Assembly (NCBI RefSeq): GCF_003865365.1
Contig: NZ_RQVR01000010.1
Span: forward strand, 62,322 to 126,321
DNA: 64,000 nucleotides
Direction: 5' to 3'
Source: Flavobacterium macacae
GTDB lineage: Bacteria > Bacteroidota > Bacteroidia > Flavobacteriales > Flavobacteriaceae
In this document: positions 42,899 through 52,121 of the stretch, in pieces
How the letters are laid out: each line of letters begins with the position of its first letter
Position numbering within the stretch: position 1 is the stretch's first letter
Notes under the pieces: model-generated
What the model saw: only the letters and a program-made list of their open reading frames with translations
The model's database searches: none
What the model was told of the DNA's origin: nothing
Program-made: the position numbers and the translations under genes

Positions 42899-43390
42899 CT
42901 ACAGGAAGGTCCCGAATCTCTCAAAGTGGCAGGTATATCCGTTGGGATACGTTACCAGATAGTCCTGGTGGTCGTCTTCGGCGGGCCAGAACTTCGTGAA
43001 GGGCTCCAGCGTGGTCACCACCTTCCCTGGCCATCTTTTTGATTCGTCAACTATCCGGATCATTTCCATCGCATCGCTCCTTTGCTCATCGTCCTGGATA
43101 AACAGTGCCGAACGATAGCTGGAACCCCTGTCATTGCCCTGCCTGTCCACAGTGCTCGGGTCATGGATCCTGAAAAAGTAATCCAATATTTCGCTGTACG
43201 ATGTCTCATTGGCATCGTATGTAATTTCCAGGCCTTCGGCATGGTTGGGATGGTTCCTGTAAGTAGGATTATCATTCAGGCCTCCCAGATAGCCAACTTC
43301 AGTATCTTTCACGCCGGGGCGCACACGAAATAGATCTTCCATTCCCCAGAAGCAGCCACCTGCCACATATGCTTTTTTTAAATTTTCCAT
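42899..43390 (-). CDS. msrA: Peptide-methionine (S)-S-oxide reductase MsrA (copy 1)
   Basis: 163 residues from the ATG at 43390; the longer frame to 43447 adds a non-conserved extension. The catalytic motif [10 protein letters not shown] lies at the N-terminus (Cys about residue 11), with [10 protein letters not shown] and [12 protein letters not shown] conserved. It reduces S-sulfoxide methionine in proteins with thioredoxin as donor. No signal peptide, so cytoplasmic. A thioredoxin gene lies just beyond it (43467), convenient for recycling. Confidence 0.92.
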   Translation of the reverse strand: MENLKKAYVAGGCFWGMEDLFRVRPGVKDTEVGYLGGLNDNPTYRNHPNHAEGLEITYDANETSYSEILDYFFRIHDPSTVDRQGNDRGSSYRSALFIQDDEQRSDAMEMIRIVDESKRWPGKVVTTLEPFTKFWPAEDDHQDYLVTYPNGYTCHFERFGTFL

Positions 43391-43466
43391 GTTTCTATAT
43401 TTATTTATAATTATTACTTGTTCAAGAAGCTGCAATTTTTTCATCAACCCTTATGGATTGCACATC

Positions 43467-43793
43467 CTAATTCTTATTGGCTTCCATTGCCATTACCCTG
43501 GCCTGCAATTCTCCCACTGTTGGAAGCCCCACCGTCTTGTCCACCACCTTCTGGTTTTGGAAATAGACTACCGTAGGAACGGTCCTTATGCCGAATCGGG
43601 AAGCGAGCTCGTGTTGGTCGTCAATATTGACCTTTATTACATCCGCCCTCCCTTCAAATTCTACAGAGAGGCTGTCCAATGTTGTCAGCAGCGCCTTGCA
43701 CGGTCCGCACCAGTCTGCATAAAAATCTGCGATGACAATATTTCCCTGCCCAACTACCTGATCGAATTCCTGCATGTCATTAATAATCCTCAT
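43467..43793 (-). CDS. trxA: Thioredoxin
   Basis: A 108-residue single-domain thioredoxin. Active site ADFYADWCGPCKALLTTLDSL (CGPC about residues 30-33), the cis-proline loop FGIRTVPTVVYFQ and the helical C-terminus are all present. Cytoplasmic. It likely reduces the neighbouring Msr enzymes and is itself reduced by TrxB at 47779. Confidence 0.93.
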   Translation of the reverse strand: MRIINDMQEFDQVVGQGNIVIADFYADWCGPCKALLTTLDSLSVEFEGRADVIKVNIDDQHELASRFGIRTVPTVVYFQNQKVVDKTVGLPTVGELQARVMAMEANKN

Positions 43794-43934
43794 TGTTAGT
43801 GTTTTAAATTATTGTTCCTTTATGGTACAAATTTACTATTTAACTGCAGCTGTCGTCTTATCGGTTTTACCCGACGTATTGGCATTTTTTCCCAACTTGA
43901 AGAAAGACAGGCCGCCGCAGATGGCAGTCTTCAT

Positions 43935-44396
43935 CTAGGGAACAATTCCTGTTTCTTCAATGATTGCATAATCCAGCCGCAGCAGTGCACGGTCAGGGTC
44001 TGAGCCAAATATCGATCGTATAACCTTTCCCTCTTTGTCTAGAAGTATCCAGTGCGGTGTCCCTGCGGCCTGGTAATCATGGAAGGTGGTGGCAAGTCCG
44101 GAATCTCTGAAAAAAGGAAATCTTGCGTGCAATGACTGCAGTTTTCCCGCAATCTCTTCGTCACTGTATTCCGGTCCTTCAAAATTGCTATGGATGCCCA
44201 GTACGCTGATCCTTTCGCCATGCTCATATACCATCCTGTTTGCAAACGGTATGGCCCTTCCCGTGCAACCTGGGCACCCCAGATAGAAAAACAATATCAG
44301 TAGCGGCTTTCCCCTGAAGTCCGAAGGATTCGGTACTTTGTCGCTTCCCACGCTTTCCAGATGCCATGGCTGGATTTCATTGTTTAAGATTTCCAT
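43935..44396 (-). CDS. Thioredoxin-fold redoxin (TlpA/peroxiredoxin-like)
   Basis: A 153-residue protein. A redoxin fold with LLILFFYLGCPGCTGRAIPFANRM (CPGC near residues 40-43), then GIHSNFEGPEYSDEEI, a middle insertion typical of TlpA-like proteins, and GTPHWILLDKEGKVIRSIFG. No signal peptide, so probably cytoplasmic, unlike most TlpA proteins. It may be a thiol peroxidase or a disulfide reductase. Confidence 0.75.
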   Translation of the reverse strand: MEILNNEIQPWHLESVGSDKVPNPSDFRGKPLLILFFYLGCPGCTGRAIPFANRMVYEHGERISVLGIHSNFEGPEYSDEEIAGKLQSLHARFPFFRDSGLATTFHDYQAAGTPHWILLDKEGKVIRSIFGSDPDRALLRLDYAIIEETGIVP

Positions 44397-44414
44397 ATAA
44401 GATTATTTTAGATC

Positions 44415-44440
44415 AAACCCCGGTCTAAACTGCCGGGGAA
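44415..44440 (-). terminator. Putative terminator after gapA
   Basis: Read on the minus strand, CCCCGG-loop-CCGGGG followed by TTTGATCT lies about 55 bp past the gapA stop codon. The stem is six GC pairs with a nine-base loop and the T-run is weak, so confidence is limited. Confidence 0.4.
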
Positions 44441-44490
44441 TCATATCAGACTAGATTTTTGTTACGTTCAATAATATTCACCTGCAGCCG

Positions 44491-45495
44491 TCAATGTGCA
44501 TGGCTATCCGAAAACATGGATTGTATCTGCCTGATCATTTGATGGGTAAAGCCCCACTCGTTGTCATACCAGGCCATTATCTTCACCAGGTCACCGTCGA
44601 CAACCCTTGTCATCTCCAAATCTATCGTTGCGGCGAAAGGACTCCCGATGATATCAGTCGATACCAACGGATCCGATGTTACCGCAACTACTTTTTCATA
44701 CCTTGCGGTAGCGCATTCCTCGGTCAGTATCTGATTGATCTCCTCAACGGTCGTTGCCTTTTCGGCGATGAAAGTAATGTCGGATATTGAGCCTACGGGA
44801 ACTGGCACCCTTAGCGCAATGCCGTCAAATTTTCCATCATATTGCGGCAGTACCCTTGTTGTGGCTATTGCCGCACCGGTAGCAGCGGGCGCAATGTTGA
44901 ATCCAGCTGCCCTGCCCATTCTAGGCTCCCTTTTTGACGGAGCGTCAACCAGGGCCTGCGAAGCAGTATAGCCATGGATGGTATTAAGTATCGCTTTCTT
45001 TATACCAAGCCTCCTGCCCAGTATTTCGATAATTGGACTGATGCTGTTCGTTGTGCAGCTCGCGCAGGAGAAAATGGAGACTTTGCCCGTTTCCGTATTT
45101 ACGCCATGGACCACCGTAGGGGTGTCCTTGGTAGGACCCGAAATCACCACCGACCTGGCACCTGCCGAAATATGTTTTTCCGCATCACCCTGGCTTGTGA
45201 ACAGGCCCGTGCTTTCAATAACCACGTCAATATCGAGGTCTTTCCAGGGCAGGCCTGTAATATCACGGATGCTTGAATACATGATGGCCTTCTCACCGAC
45301 AAAGATCCTATTGCCTTCGTGTCTGATATCCTTTGCATATTTTCCATAGTTGCTGTCATATTTTAGAAGGTACGCTGCATTCTCTATGTCCATCAGATCG
45401 TTTATGGCAACAACCTCCAGGTCGGTGGTATCGAAAATTACCTTCAGTGCTGACCTGCCTATGCGGCCGAATCCGTTGATTGCTATTCTTTTCAT
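44491..45495 (-). CDS. gap: Type I glyceraldehyde-3-phosphate dehydrogenase
   Basis: A 334-residue GAPDH of normal length. NAD-binding INGFGRIGRSALKVIF at the start, the catalytic Cys in SCASCTTNSISPI (about 150-155), the catalytic His in NTIHGYTASQ, and WYDNEWGF near the end. The active-site cysteine is a known target of oxidants, so its placement inside a redox-repair island is notable. Flanked by gaps, so probably separately transcribed. Confidence 0.94.
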   Translation of the reverse strand: MKRIAINGFGRIGRSALKVIFDTTDLEVVAINDLMDIENAAYLLKYDSNYGKYAKDIRHEGNRIFVGEKAIMYSSIRDITGLPWKDLDIDVVIESTGLFTSQGDAEKHISAGARSVVISGPTKDTPTVVHGVNTETGKVSIFSCASCTTNSISPIIEILGRRLGIKKAILNTIHGYTASQALVDAPSKREPRMGRAAGFNIAPAATGAAIATTRVLPQYDGKFDGIALRVPVPVGSISDITFIAEKATTVEEINQILTEECATARYEKVVAVTSDPLVSTDIIGSPFAATIDLEMTRVVDGDLVKIMAWYDNEWGFTHQMIRQIQSMFSDSHAH

Positions 45496-45835
45496 AATGA
45501 TATGTGTTTAATTGTTGTTCTGTTTTAATTATCCCCGTAAATAAAAATAATCTGACGCTCCGGAAACGCCATTGTAGCGCTTTTCTTTATCCCCCCGATC
45601 GCCGGTGCTTCTAATGACTTGGTAGCGGCAAGCATGCAAACCTTACAAAAAATAAAAAAAAGAAGTATTACCTTCTTTTCTATTACTGGCCATTCCCATC
45701 TCCAAGCCTTTTCTGCGGCTAAAACAGCCACCTTTGGCCATAAGGCTATGGCCTGGGTCAGGCCAATATCGAATTCATTTGTGAATGCTTGATGCCAGGG
45801 GGTGGCATCCGTTCCTCGCACGCGAGCAGCCCCTA
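45496..45835. other. Gap between gap and msrB; no supportable gene
   Basis: A minus-strand frame of 104 codons (45525-45839) exists but shows no domain, no signal peptide and no family pattern, so I leave it unannotated. The part near 45500-45540 is AT-rich and probably contains the gap promoter. Confidence 0.4.
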
Positions 45836-46354
45836 TCAACGTACTGTCTTGTCAGGATCAAAGTCAAGACTGATGGAATTCATGCAGAATCTTTTGTAGG
45901 TCGGGGCGGGACCGTCGTCAAATATATGCCCGAGGTGGGCATCGCATCGCCCGCAGAGTACCTCGGTACGGCTCATTCCAAGGGACCCGTCTTCCTGATA
46001 CCTTACACTGTTCTTCTTTAGCGGCTCATAGAAGCTTGGCCAGCCACAACTGCTGGCAAACTTTGCATCTGATCTGAACAGCTTGTTGCCGCAGGCAGCG
46101 CAGTAGTAGGTGCCTTTTGTACTGCTTTTCAGATACTTCCCCGTAAAGGGCCGTTCGGTATCCTTTTCCCGGGCTACGGCATACAGATCCGCTGGCAGTA
46201 TTTTCTTCCACTCCGCGTTTGAGATGTTCACCTTCTTTGTATCGGTAGTCGAATAATATGGATTCTTCTTGTGTCCCTTGTCCGACTTAAGGTTCTGGGC
46301 GTAGCCCCCAATTGAAATCGCTGCCATTATGCAGCCCAAAATTATTTTTTTCAT
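45836..46354 (-). CDS. msrB: Exported peptide-methionine (R)-S-oxide reductase MsrB (copy 1)
   Basis: A 172-residue protein with a signal peptide (KKIILGCIMAAISIGGYAQ). The MsrB fold is clear: YYCAACGNKLF and VLCGRCDAHLGHIF (two CxxC zinc pairs), SCGWPSFYEPL, and KRFCMNSISLDF with the catalytic Cys. It reduces R-sulfoxide methionine, here in the periplasm or envelope. The exported thioredoxin at 46444 lies immediately upstream in transcription and may be its electron donor. Confidence 0.92.
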   Translation of the reverse strand: MKKIILGCIMAAISIGGYAQNLKSDKGHKKNPYYSTTDTKKVNISNAEWKKILPADLYAVAREKDTERPFTGKYLKSSTKGTYYCAACGNKLFRSDAKFASSCGWPSFYEPLKKNSVRYQEDGSLGMSRTEVLCGRCDAHLGHIFDDGPAPTYKRFCMNSISLDFDPDKTVR

Positions 46355-46443
46355 GCCTTTGTTTTTTTTTAGTTGATACTATATTGGCTCTAACCGGCTT
46401 GGGAAAAATCGCACTGCAGGCTTTCCCGTACCTGCTAGACTTA

Positions 46444-46896
46444 TCACCTGACCGATGCCTGCTTTGCAAATTCAATCAGCCCGTTGCCATCGACATAACC
46501 AACATGGTCGGCTATTATATTTCCCTTCTCGTCAAGGATAAGCAGTGTGGGAAGGGCTTCAATCTTCCATCTTTTTGCCAGGTCGGTGCCCTCGCCCTTT
46601 TCAATATCAATTGCGAGGTTGATGAAATTTTTGTTGAAGTAGGCTGCCGCCTTTGCATCCTTGAAGGTAGTCTTCTGCAATTGCCTGCATGGCCCGCACC
46701 ACGTGGCATAAGCGTCAATAAATATTTTCTTGCGAGATGTCTTTGCAAGTACCAGCGCCTGCCTGTACCCTTTCGTGGTGAAGCTTATTTCAGTAGCTGC
46801 AGTCTTCTTCATCTGTGCAGAGGCTTTCCACACGGGCGCGAGCAATACGAAAAAAAGGACCGTAACGACGAGTGCGCTGAACTTTAAATTTTTCAT
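46444..46896 (-). CDS. Exported thioredoxin-family protein
   Basis: A 150-residue protein with an N-terminal signal (FSALVVTVLFFVLLAPVWKASAQ) and a thioredoxin domain with DAYATWCGPCRQLQKTTF (CGPC about 67-70) and IEALPTLLILDEKG. In the periplasm it could reduce the exported MsrB and the lipoprotein MsrA of this island, given an inner-membrane electron source that I do not see here. Confidence 0.85.
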   Translation of the reverse strand: MKNLKFSALVVTVLFFVLLAPVWKASAQMKKTAATEISFTTKGYRQALVLAKTSRKKIFIDAYATWCGPCRQLQKTTFKDAKAAAYFNKNFINLAIDIEKGEGTDLAKRWKIEALPTLLILDEKGNIIADHVGYVDGNGLIEFAKQASVR

Positions 46897-47059
46897 GATA
46901 TTATTTTTTAGATTGTCGCTGCAATAGGGCTGAAAGGAGCACCAGTATCATTTCCCGTTCAGAAATTCCCATAATTCTCAGGATGCCGCAACCTCTATCG
47001 TACGCGTATCCGGAATTGAAATTGCCGCCACATTAAAAGTATTCAATGGTTTCGCGTCT

Positions 47060-47593
47060 TTACAATTCTGGGGCTTGCGGGAAATCCACTGGGATTTTTG
47101 TCATATTGTGCAGGTAATTCATCGCGGTCTTGTCGCTGATCTGGAGTACCAGATCCACAAGGTTTTCATTGGTATAGCCCTGCTGGAAAAACGCTGCCGC
47201 GCTTCCGGCATCGACACGGCCCCTGTTTTCGGTAATCTCTGCTGCAAGCCGAACCAGCGCATTGAGCTTTTCGTTTTCACTGCGGCCCTTGCGAAGATCC
47301 AATATCTGCTCATCGTTGAACCCGTTCATCTTGCCCAGGACTGTGTGCGCGCTTTGGCAGTAAACGCATCCGTTTACTTGGCTTACAACCAGATTGACGG
47401 CCTCCTTCTCTTTATTGGAAAGCGAGGTCTTGGCATTCTGATAGGCCAGATACCTGGCTAGGCCATTTCCTGAGTGGCCGATGGTGGCATAAAGGTTCGG
47501 GACAAAGCCCAATGACTTCTTGAGGGTGTCAAAAATTTCCTGATTTGCGGGACTTACCTGTTCCCTTGTAGGAACCTTGGTTACATTTTCCAT
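47060..47593 (-). CDS. Carboxymuconolactone decarboxylase/AhpD-family protein (copy 1)
   Basis: A 177-residue protein with the AhpD-like active site NGCVYCQSAHTVLGK (CxxC with downstream His, about residues 84-93). Members reduce peroxiredoxin AhpC or act as alkylhydroperoxidases. It lies between thioredoxin reductase and thioredoxin genes on the same strand. Confidence 0.85.
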   Translation of the reverse strand: MENVTKVPTREQVSPANQEIFDTLKKSLGFVPNLYATIGHSGNGLARYLAYQNAKTSLSNKEKEAVNLVVSQVNGCVYCQSAHTVLGKMNGFNDEQILDLRKGRSENEKLNALVRLAAEITENRGRVDAGSAAAFFQQGYTNENLVDLVLQISDKTAMNYLHNMTKIPVDFPQAPEL

Positions 47594-47778
47594 TTTTATT
47601 TCATTTTAATATTAGTGATTTGTTTCCGGTTCGGAAGCTCCTATCGATCCCTCCTTTTTTACTTGGTCCGCTTTAGCTTGAAAACCTTACATATAGGTAT
47701 TGTTATTGAATATTTGAGAGCGTTGTCAAAGACGGACGGCGTAATCGGTCTTCGGAAGTGCGAAGAAATGGATCCGCA

Positions 47779-48732
47779 TTATTTCGACCCGTGTTCGATG
47801 CCTGATAGAAATCGCTCACAGTCCAGTGCCGCCATGCATCCGCTGCCGGCAGCGGTCACCGCCTGCCTGTAGGTAGGATCCTGCGCATCGCCGCAGCAGA
47901 ATATCCCTGGTATATTGGTCCTGGAAGATTTTGGAGCCGTAAGGATATAACCGTTGTTATCCATTTCTATCCAGTCCTTAAATACCCCCGTATTGGGATT
48001 GTGGCCAATGGCTACAAACAAGCCGGTAACATCCAGTAACCCTGACGCATTGGTACTGTTGTTGTATATCGTGACCCCGGTAACAGCCCTGCCGTTTCCC
48101 AGGATCTCCGTGGTTTCCGTATGGTACAGCACCTCTATGTTCGGAGTGATCTCTATCTTATGCGCCATAGCCTTGGAGGCTTTCAGCTCACCTTTTCGCA
48201 CAAGCATGTACACTTTCCTGCAAAGCTTGGCAAGGTGCGTTGCTTCTTCAGCAGCAGTGTCGCCAGCGCCGACGATGGCGACATCCTGCCCCTTGAAAAA
48301 GAAGCCGTCACATGTGGCACATGCCGATACGCCCTTGCCATTGTACATCTGCTCGGATTCAAGGCCCAGCCATTTCGCTGTCGCCCCGGTTGATATTATC
48401 ACCGAATCGCAAAGGATGGTTACCTGGCCGTCCGTCGTGACCTTGTATGGCGGGGCTGAAAAGTCTACCGCGGTAATTATGCCATTTCTGATGTCGGTAC
48501 CAAACCTTTCAGCCTGCCTGCGAAAATTTTCCATCATGTCAATGCCCATAATCCCGTCTGGGTAGCCAGGATAGTTGTCAACCTCGGTAGTCTGTGTAAG
48601 CTGGCCTCCCGTAGTCAGGCCCGTGTAAAGGACAGGCTCCAGATCTGCCCTGGCCGCATAGATTGCTGCCGTGTATCCTGCCGGCCCCGAGCCAATGATC
48701 ATGCATTTGACGTGTTCGCTTCCCTGTTCCAT
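47779..48732 (-). CDS. trxB: Thioredoxin-disulfide reductase
   Basis: A 317-residue low-molecular-weight TrxB. FAD-binding IGSGPAGYTAAIYAARA at the start, redox-active CATCDGFFFKG (about 137-140), NADPH-binding VGAGDTAAEEATHLA and the C-terminal FAD motif IFCCGDAQDPTYRQAVTAAGSGCMAAL. It transfers electrons from NADPH to thioredoxins, feeding the many Msr enzymes around it. Confidence 0.95.
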   Translation of the reverse strand: MEQGSEHVKCMIIGSGPAGYTAAIYAARADLEPVLYTGLTTGGQLTQTTEVDNYPGYPDGIMGIDMMENFRRQAERFGTDIRNGIITAVDFSAPPYKVTTDGQVTILCDSVIISTGATAKWLGLESEQMYNGKGVSACATCDGFFFKGQDVAIVGAGDTAAEEATHLAKLCRKVYMLVRKGELKASKAMAHKIEITPNIEVLYHTETTEILGNGRAVTGVTIYNNSTNASGLLDVTGLFVAIGHNPNTGVFKDWIEMDNNGYILTAPKSSRTNIPGIFCCGDAQDPTYRQAVTAAGSGCMAALDCERFLSGIEHGSK

Positions 48733-48734
48733 AT

Positions 48735-48953
48735 CTATTGGTATTTAGTGATGTTACTATTCATAATATTATGCGATCGATGCAGCTTTTTCATCGGCAA
48801 TCTGCCTACGTCTGCAGTCCCCTGCCCTGTGCGCGCTTGATTTACCGTCAACTCTTCAATCATCGCTCTGCAAAAGCCAATAACCAATGCCGTCATAAAT
48901 GCTATGACACATAATTTATAGATCCAGATCAATAATTTAAAACTGTTTCTCAT
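48735..48953 (-). CDS. Small single-pass membrane protein, unknown function
   Basis: About 72 residues from the ATG at 48953; the longer frame begins at 49007. One hydrophobic segment (LLIWIYKLCVIAFMTALVIGF) lies near the N-terminus. It ends 2 bp before trxB starts, so probably co-transcribed. No family recognised; it may not be a protein gene. Confidence 0.4.
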   Translation of the reverse strand: MRNSFKLLIWIYKLCVIAFMTALVIGFCRAMIEELTVNQARTGQGTADVGRLPMKKLHRSHNIMNSNITKYQ

Positions 48954-49294
48954 TACATTAGATTTTAGCATAGTCGGCGGGGTTGATGTGCTGGTATAAA
49001 AGCCCAAATTTTTCCACCAATAAACCGCCTCCGATCCTCTGCAATTTTAGTCGCCACAGCAGATGATTCCTTACAGGATATTTGAACTTTGTATGGCTGA
49101 CCTTGCAGGCTGTTCCAAATGGTATGATAATCTGACTATCCACTATGGGAGGGATCCGCTTAAGTGCCGAAGTTGGTAGGCATGCAGGGTCTGGTAAGAA
49201 TGCTGAAGTCCTATATTAGATCGGCCAAATTTTGGAACGTTTTAAAGATTCTGTTGGGCTGGCCTGGTATGGCGATTCTAGAAGTGGTGCTGGG
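48954..49294. other. Gap, no confident gene
   Basis: Short frames on both strands (about 60 codons each) show no recognisable domain. It probably holds the promoter of the trxB pair on its left and the 3' end of the aldo-keto reductase transcript. Confidence 0.35.
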
Positions 49295-50245
49295 CTATTG
49301 CCAGGGCAGTTGCTTTCTCCGGTCCCAGTACGTTGCCGGTTCAATTTTATAACTCCCCAGCATTTCCAGCTCATCTTCATGCAGCTTGAAAGTTTTTGCT
49401 TCCAGATTGGAATGAAGCTGGTCAGAACTGCTGGCGCCGCTCAAGACCAGTGCCCCTGGAAAACTATCCAGGCAGAACCGGATGCCGATGGCATCAGCCC
49501 CAACATTATATTGTTCTGCCAGGGTCGTTATGTATCTGTACAGGCCATTATGTTCCTTGGATGGCAAGCCGGGCATCAGGCGCCCATTCGCTAAGGATTC
49601 CTTGATTATCAGCTGCGTGTTGGTTTGGGCAAAAATTTCTTTCATCTGTAGCAGGGACTGCTCCATGATATTGTACGTGCTCTGGAATGAGCCGAACAAG
49701 GGTTCGTCCTCTACCATAATATCTACGGCCTTTTTCAGTACCTCAACCTGGTTCGCTCCCGTGGTTGTGAGTCCAATGCGGATATTGTGTTCTTTCTTGA
49801 TATGGTGAAGGCGCTGGAGTATGTCCCTGTTATCAAGCACTCCGGTTTCTAAAGTGGCTGAATGGATCTGGTATGTCGTAAGATAGGGCAATAGTTTTTC
49901 TGAAAACGCCCACTGCGCATCGAGCCGTTCTAGGGTATGCTCCTTTATCTCGTGCACCTTTGCATGCCTATCAAAATTAGCCGCGTAGCTAAGGCCCCAT
50001 TTTGTAGCGACCCTGATACGGGGATCGTCCTTTCCCCTGAGCCATTCCATAAGGAGCGATTCTGCCAGGCCATAGCCCGGCGAGGTGTCGAAAAACCGGA
50101 CGCCATTTCTATATGCGTCATCCAATATCGCGAGGCCCCTTTTCCTGAATTCAGGAACGGACAGGACCTCTCCCGGTTTTTCATGTCGGATGTTTATGTA
50201 AACCGGACGGCCAATCGCCGCTGTTCCAAGCCCTATACCTTCCAT
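49295..50245 (-). CDS. Aldo/keto reductase
   Basis: 316 residues from the ATG at 50245 (MEGIGLGTAAIGRP), preceded by GGAG at good spacing; the frame extends to 50308 but would overlap the upstream gene. The AKR fold shows FFDTSPGYGLAESLL (Asp and Tyr of the active site), VATKWGLSY with the Lys, and TTYQIHSATLE with the His. NAD(P)H-dependent carbonyl reduction; the natural substrate is unknown. Confidence 0.9.
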   Translation of the reverse strand: MEGIGLGTAAIGRPVYINIRHEKPGEVLSVPEFRKRGLAILDDAYRNGVRFFDTSPGYGLAESLLMEWLRGKDDPRIRVATKWGLSYAANFDRHAKVHEIKEHTLERLDAQWAFSEKLLPYLTTYQIHSATLETGVLDNRDILQRLHHIKKEHNIRIGLTTTGANQVEVLKKAVDIMVEDEPLFGSFQSTYNIMEQSLLQMKEIFAQTNTQLIIKESLANGRLMPGLPSKEHNGLYRYITTLAEQYNVGADAIGIRFCLDSFPGALVLSGASSSDQLHSNLEAKTFKLHEDELEMLGSYKIEPATYWDRRKQLPWQ

Positions 50246-50255
50246 TTGCTCCAGT

Positions 50256-50717
50256 TTATTTGAGATGTGGCATTTGGCCCTGTGCCAATTTCCAACGTGT
50301 CCAGACATTCATATTTATAACGATGGCGGCAATCTCGGCGATTTCCGATTCATCAAAATATTCGCGCATCGCATCATGGTACTGCTGGAAATTTTTGTGC
50401 GTGCCGACTGTAAGTGCATCGCAGTAGGCCAGCGTAACTTTTTCCTTTTCGGTAAACAGCAGGCTGTTCCACCAGGATGATATGTTGTCTACCTTGGCAT
50501 GATGGATGCCTATTTCCCTTGCCCTTTGCGCGTGCAGGATTATGCAGTATGCACATTCATTTTTCTGGGCCACACGCAGGCGGAGAAGTTGGGCAAGGCC
50601 TCTGTCCGTGCCCAATTCAGCCTTATATCCGAAAGCATAAGCCATTTTCCCCGCCAGCTTATCAAAGGGAGACTGTTCGGGATCAAAACGGATATTTTTA
50701 AATTTAATGTCATCCAT
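50256..50717 (-). CDS. Carboxymuconolactone decarboxylase/AhpD-family protein (copy 2)
   Basis: 153 residues from the ATG at 50717 (MDDIKFKNIRFDPEQ). AhpD-like active site KNECAYCIILHAQRAREIG (CxxC plus His about residues 61-68) and NISSWWNS / FTEKEKVTLAYCDALT. It is followed at 10 bp by the aldo-keto reductase, probably as an operon. Confidence 0.87.
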   Translation of the reverse strand: MDDIKFKNIRFDPEQSPFDKLAGKMAYAFGYKAELGTDRGLAQLLRLRVAQKNECAYCIILHAQRAREIGIHHAKVDNISSWWNSLLFTEKEKVTLAYCDALTVGTHKNFQQYHDAMREYFDESEIAEIAAIVINMNVWTRWKLAQGQMPHLK

Positions 50718-50989
50718 AATTTTCAGATTTAAGCAAAATTCTCTGTAAGAAAAAGCAAGAAGCGGCAAATAAACCAAGTTTAGTTTTGGAACCAGTTGGA
50801 CCCAAAGCCTGGGTTTTCAAAATTATTCCCGATACAACATTTGTTTTTCTATTACATGGGTTATGGTGTTCGTGGCCGTGCAATCAGGCACGAAGCCCCG
50901 GAACTCTCATGCATTGTATCTTTTGATACCGGTTTCGATCCAAAACAATTACACTTCTGCCTGTCATTCTGCAAACGTAATTATTTCCC

Positions 50990-51439
50990 TTACTCTTTTC
51001 CCTCTTTGGTCAGCGCCTCGCCATTCATGCAGTAGCGCAACCCGCTCGGCGCAGGGCCGTCAGGAAATACGTGTCCAAGGTGCGCATCGCACACATTGCA
51101 CTGGGCTTCTATGCGGACCATGCCGAAAGAACTGTCCTTGATGTACTTGACACTATTCTCCTTAATGGGCTGCGTGAAGCTTGGCCAGCCGGTTCCAGAT
51201 TCAAATTTTTCCGTAGAGTCGAACAGCAGCGTGTTGCAGCATACGCAGGAATAGATTCCGGCGTCCCAGCTTCTGCAAAGGTCGTGACTGTGGGAACGCT
51301 CAGTACCATGTTGACGCGTCACAAAAAATTGTTCAGCAGTAAGGAGTTCTTTCCATTCATTTTCAGTTTTTTCAACTCTTTTGTCCGGTGCAGGATTGCC
51401 ATTATTGGCAAATGAAAGCACATTGTTCCAGTTAAGCAT
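50990..51439 (-). CDS. msrB: Peptide-methionine (R)-S-oxide reductase MsrB (copy 2)
   Basis: A 149-residue protein without a signal peptide, so cytoplasmic. The two zinc CxxC pairs (YSCVCCNTLL, AQCNVCDAHLGHVF), GTGWPSFTQPI and the catalytic Cys in LRYCMNGEAL are present. Its N-terminus (MLNWNNVLSFANNGNPAPDKRVEK) is closely like that of the MsrB at 58162, showing that the two are recent paralogues. Confidence 0.92.
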   Translation of the reverse strand: MLNWNNVLSFANNGNPAPDKRVEKTENEWKELLTAEQFFVTRQHGTERSHSHDLCRSWDAGIYSCVCCNTLLFDSTEKFESGTGWPSFTQPIKENSVKYIKDSSFGMVRIEAQCNVCDAHLGHVFPDGPAPSGLRYCMNGEALTKEGKE

Positions 51440-51475
51440 AATTTCTGTTTTTTAGGTTATGTTATATAGTATTGA

Positions 51476-52117
51476 TCATTTTTTCTTGTTGGCATCCTTC
51501 GCGACCTTGAACAGCGCAGGATTGATATGGCAATATCCGCCGGGATTATTTTCAAGGTAATCCTGATGGTAGTCTTCTGCCTTGAAATATTTTTTTATCG
51601 GAGTAACCTCTACCACTACGGGATTGCTGTGTTTTAAGGACTCTGACTTTATCCTTTCATTTATAAACGGCAGCTGCTGCTCTGATGTATAATAGATGCC
51701 CGTACGGTACTGGTCACCCCTGTCATTTCCCTGCTTGTTAAGGCTCGTAGGGTCAATCGTAAGAAAATACAGATCCAGCAGGAGGTCCAACTCAACTTTT
51801 TTGGGATCATATGTCACCTTTACCGTTTCAGCATATCCCGTCTCTTTGCGGATCACATCCTGATAGCTCGGATTTTCAGAATGACCGTTGGCAAAACCTA
51901 CTTCGGTTGCCGTAACGCCCTCGACCTGCTTGAAGAAGTGTTCCGTCCCCCAGAAGCATCCCCCGGCAAAATAGATGATACTGGTGCTGTCCTTTTTTTC
52001 CTGATTATCGGCAACGGTCAATTTTTCACTCAGGGATTTATTCCCAGTACTGTTGATGCAGCTGCTGATGCCTACTACTAGCATAAATGCGGACAGTATA
52101 ATTTTTGCTGATTTCAT
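51476..52117 (-). CDS. msrA: Lipoprotein MsrA (copy 2)
   Basis: 214 residues from the ATG at 52117; longer in-frame starts exist (52135, 52261) but overlap the preceding small gene. The N-terminus SAKIILSAFMLVVGISSC is a lipoprotein signal with the modified Cys at about residue 20. The MsrA core has FAGGCFWGTEHFFKQV, GYAETVKVTYD and AEDYHQDYLENNPGGYC. Envelope location distinguishes it from the cytoplasmic copies. Confidence 0.9.
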   Translation of the reverse strand: MKSAKIILSAFMLVVGISSCINSTGNKSLSEKLTVADNQEKKDSTSIIYFAGGCFWGTEHFFKQVEGVTATEVGFANGHSENPSYQDVIRKETGYAETVKVTYDPKKVELDLLLDLYFLTIDPTSLNKQGNDRGDQYRTGIYYTSEQQLPFINERIKSESLKHSNPVVVEVTPIKKYFKAEDYHQDYLENNPGGYCHINPALFKVAKDANKKK

Positions 52118-52121
52118 ATAT

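Noticed and set aside
45525-45839. 104-codon minus-strand frame between gap and msrB
   Set aside because: Composition and lack of any motif do not support a gene.
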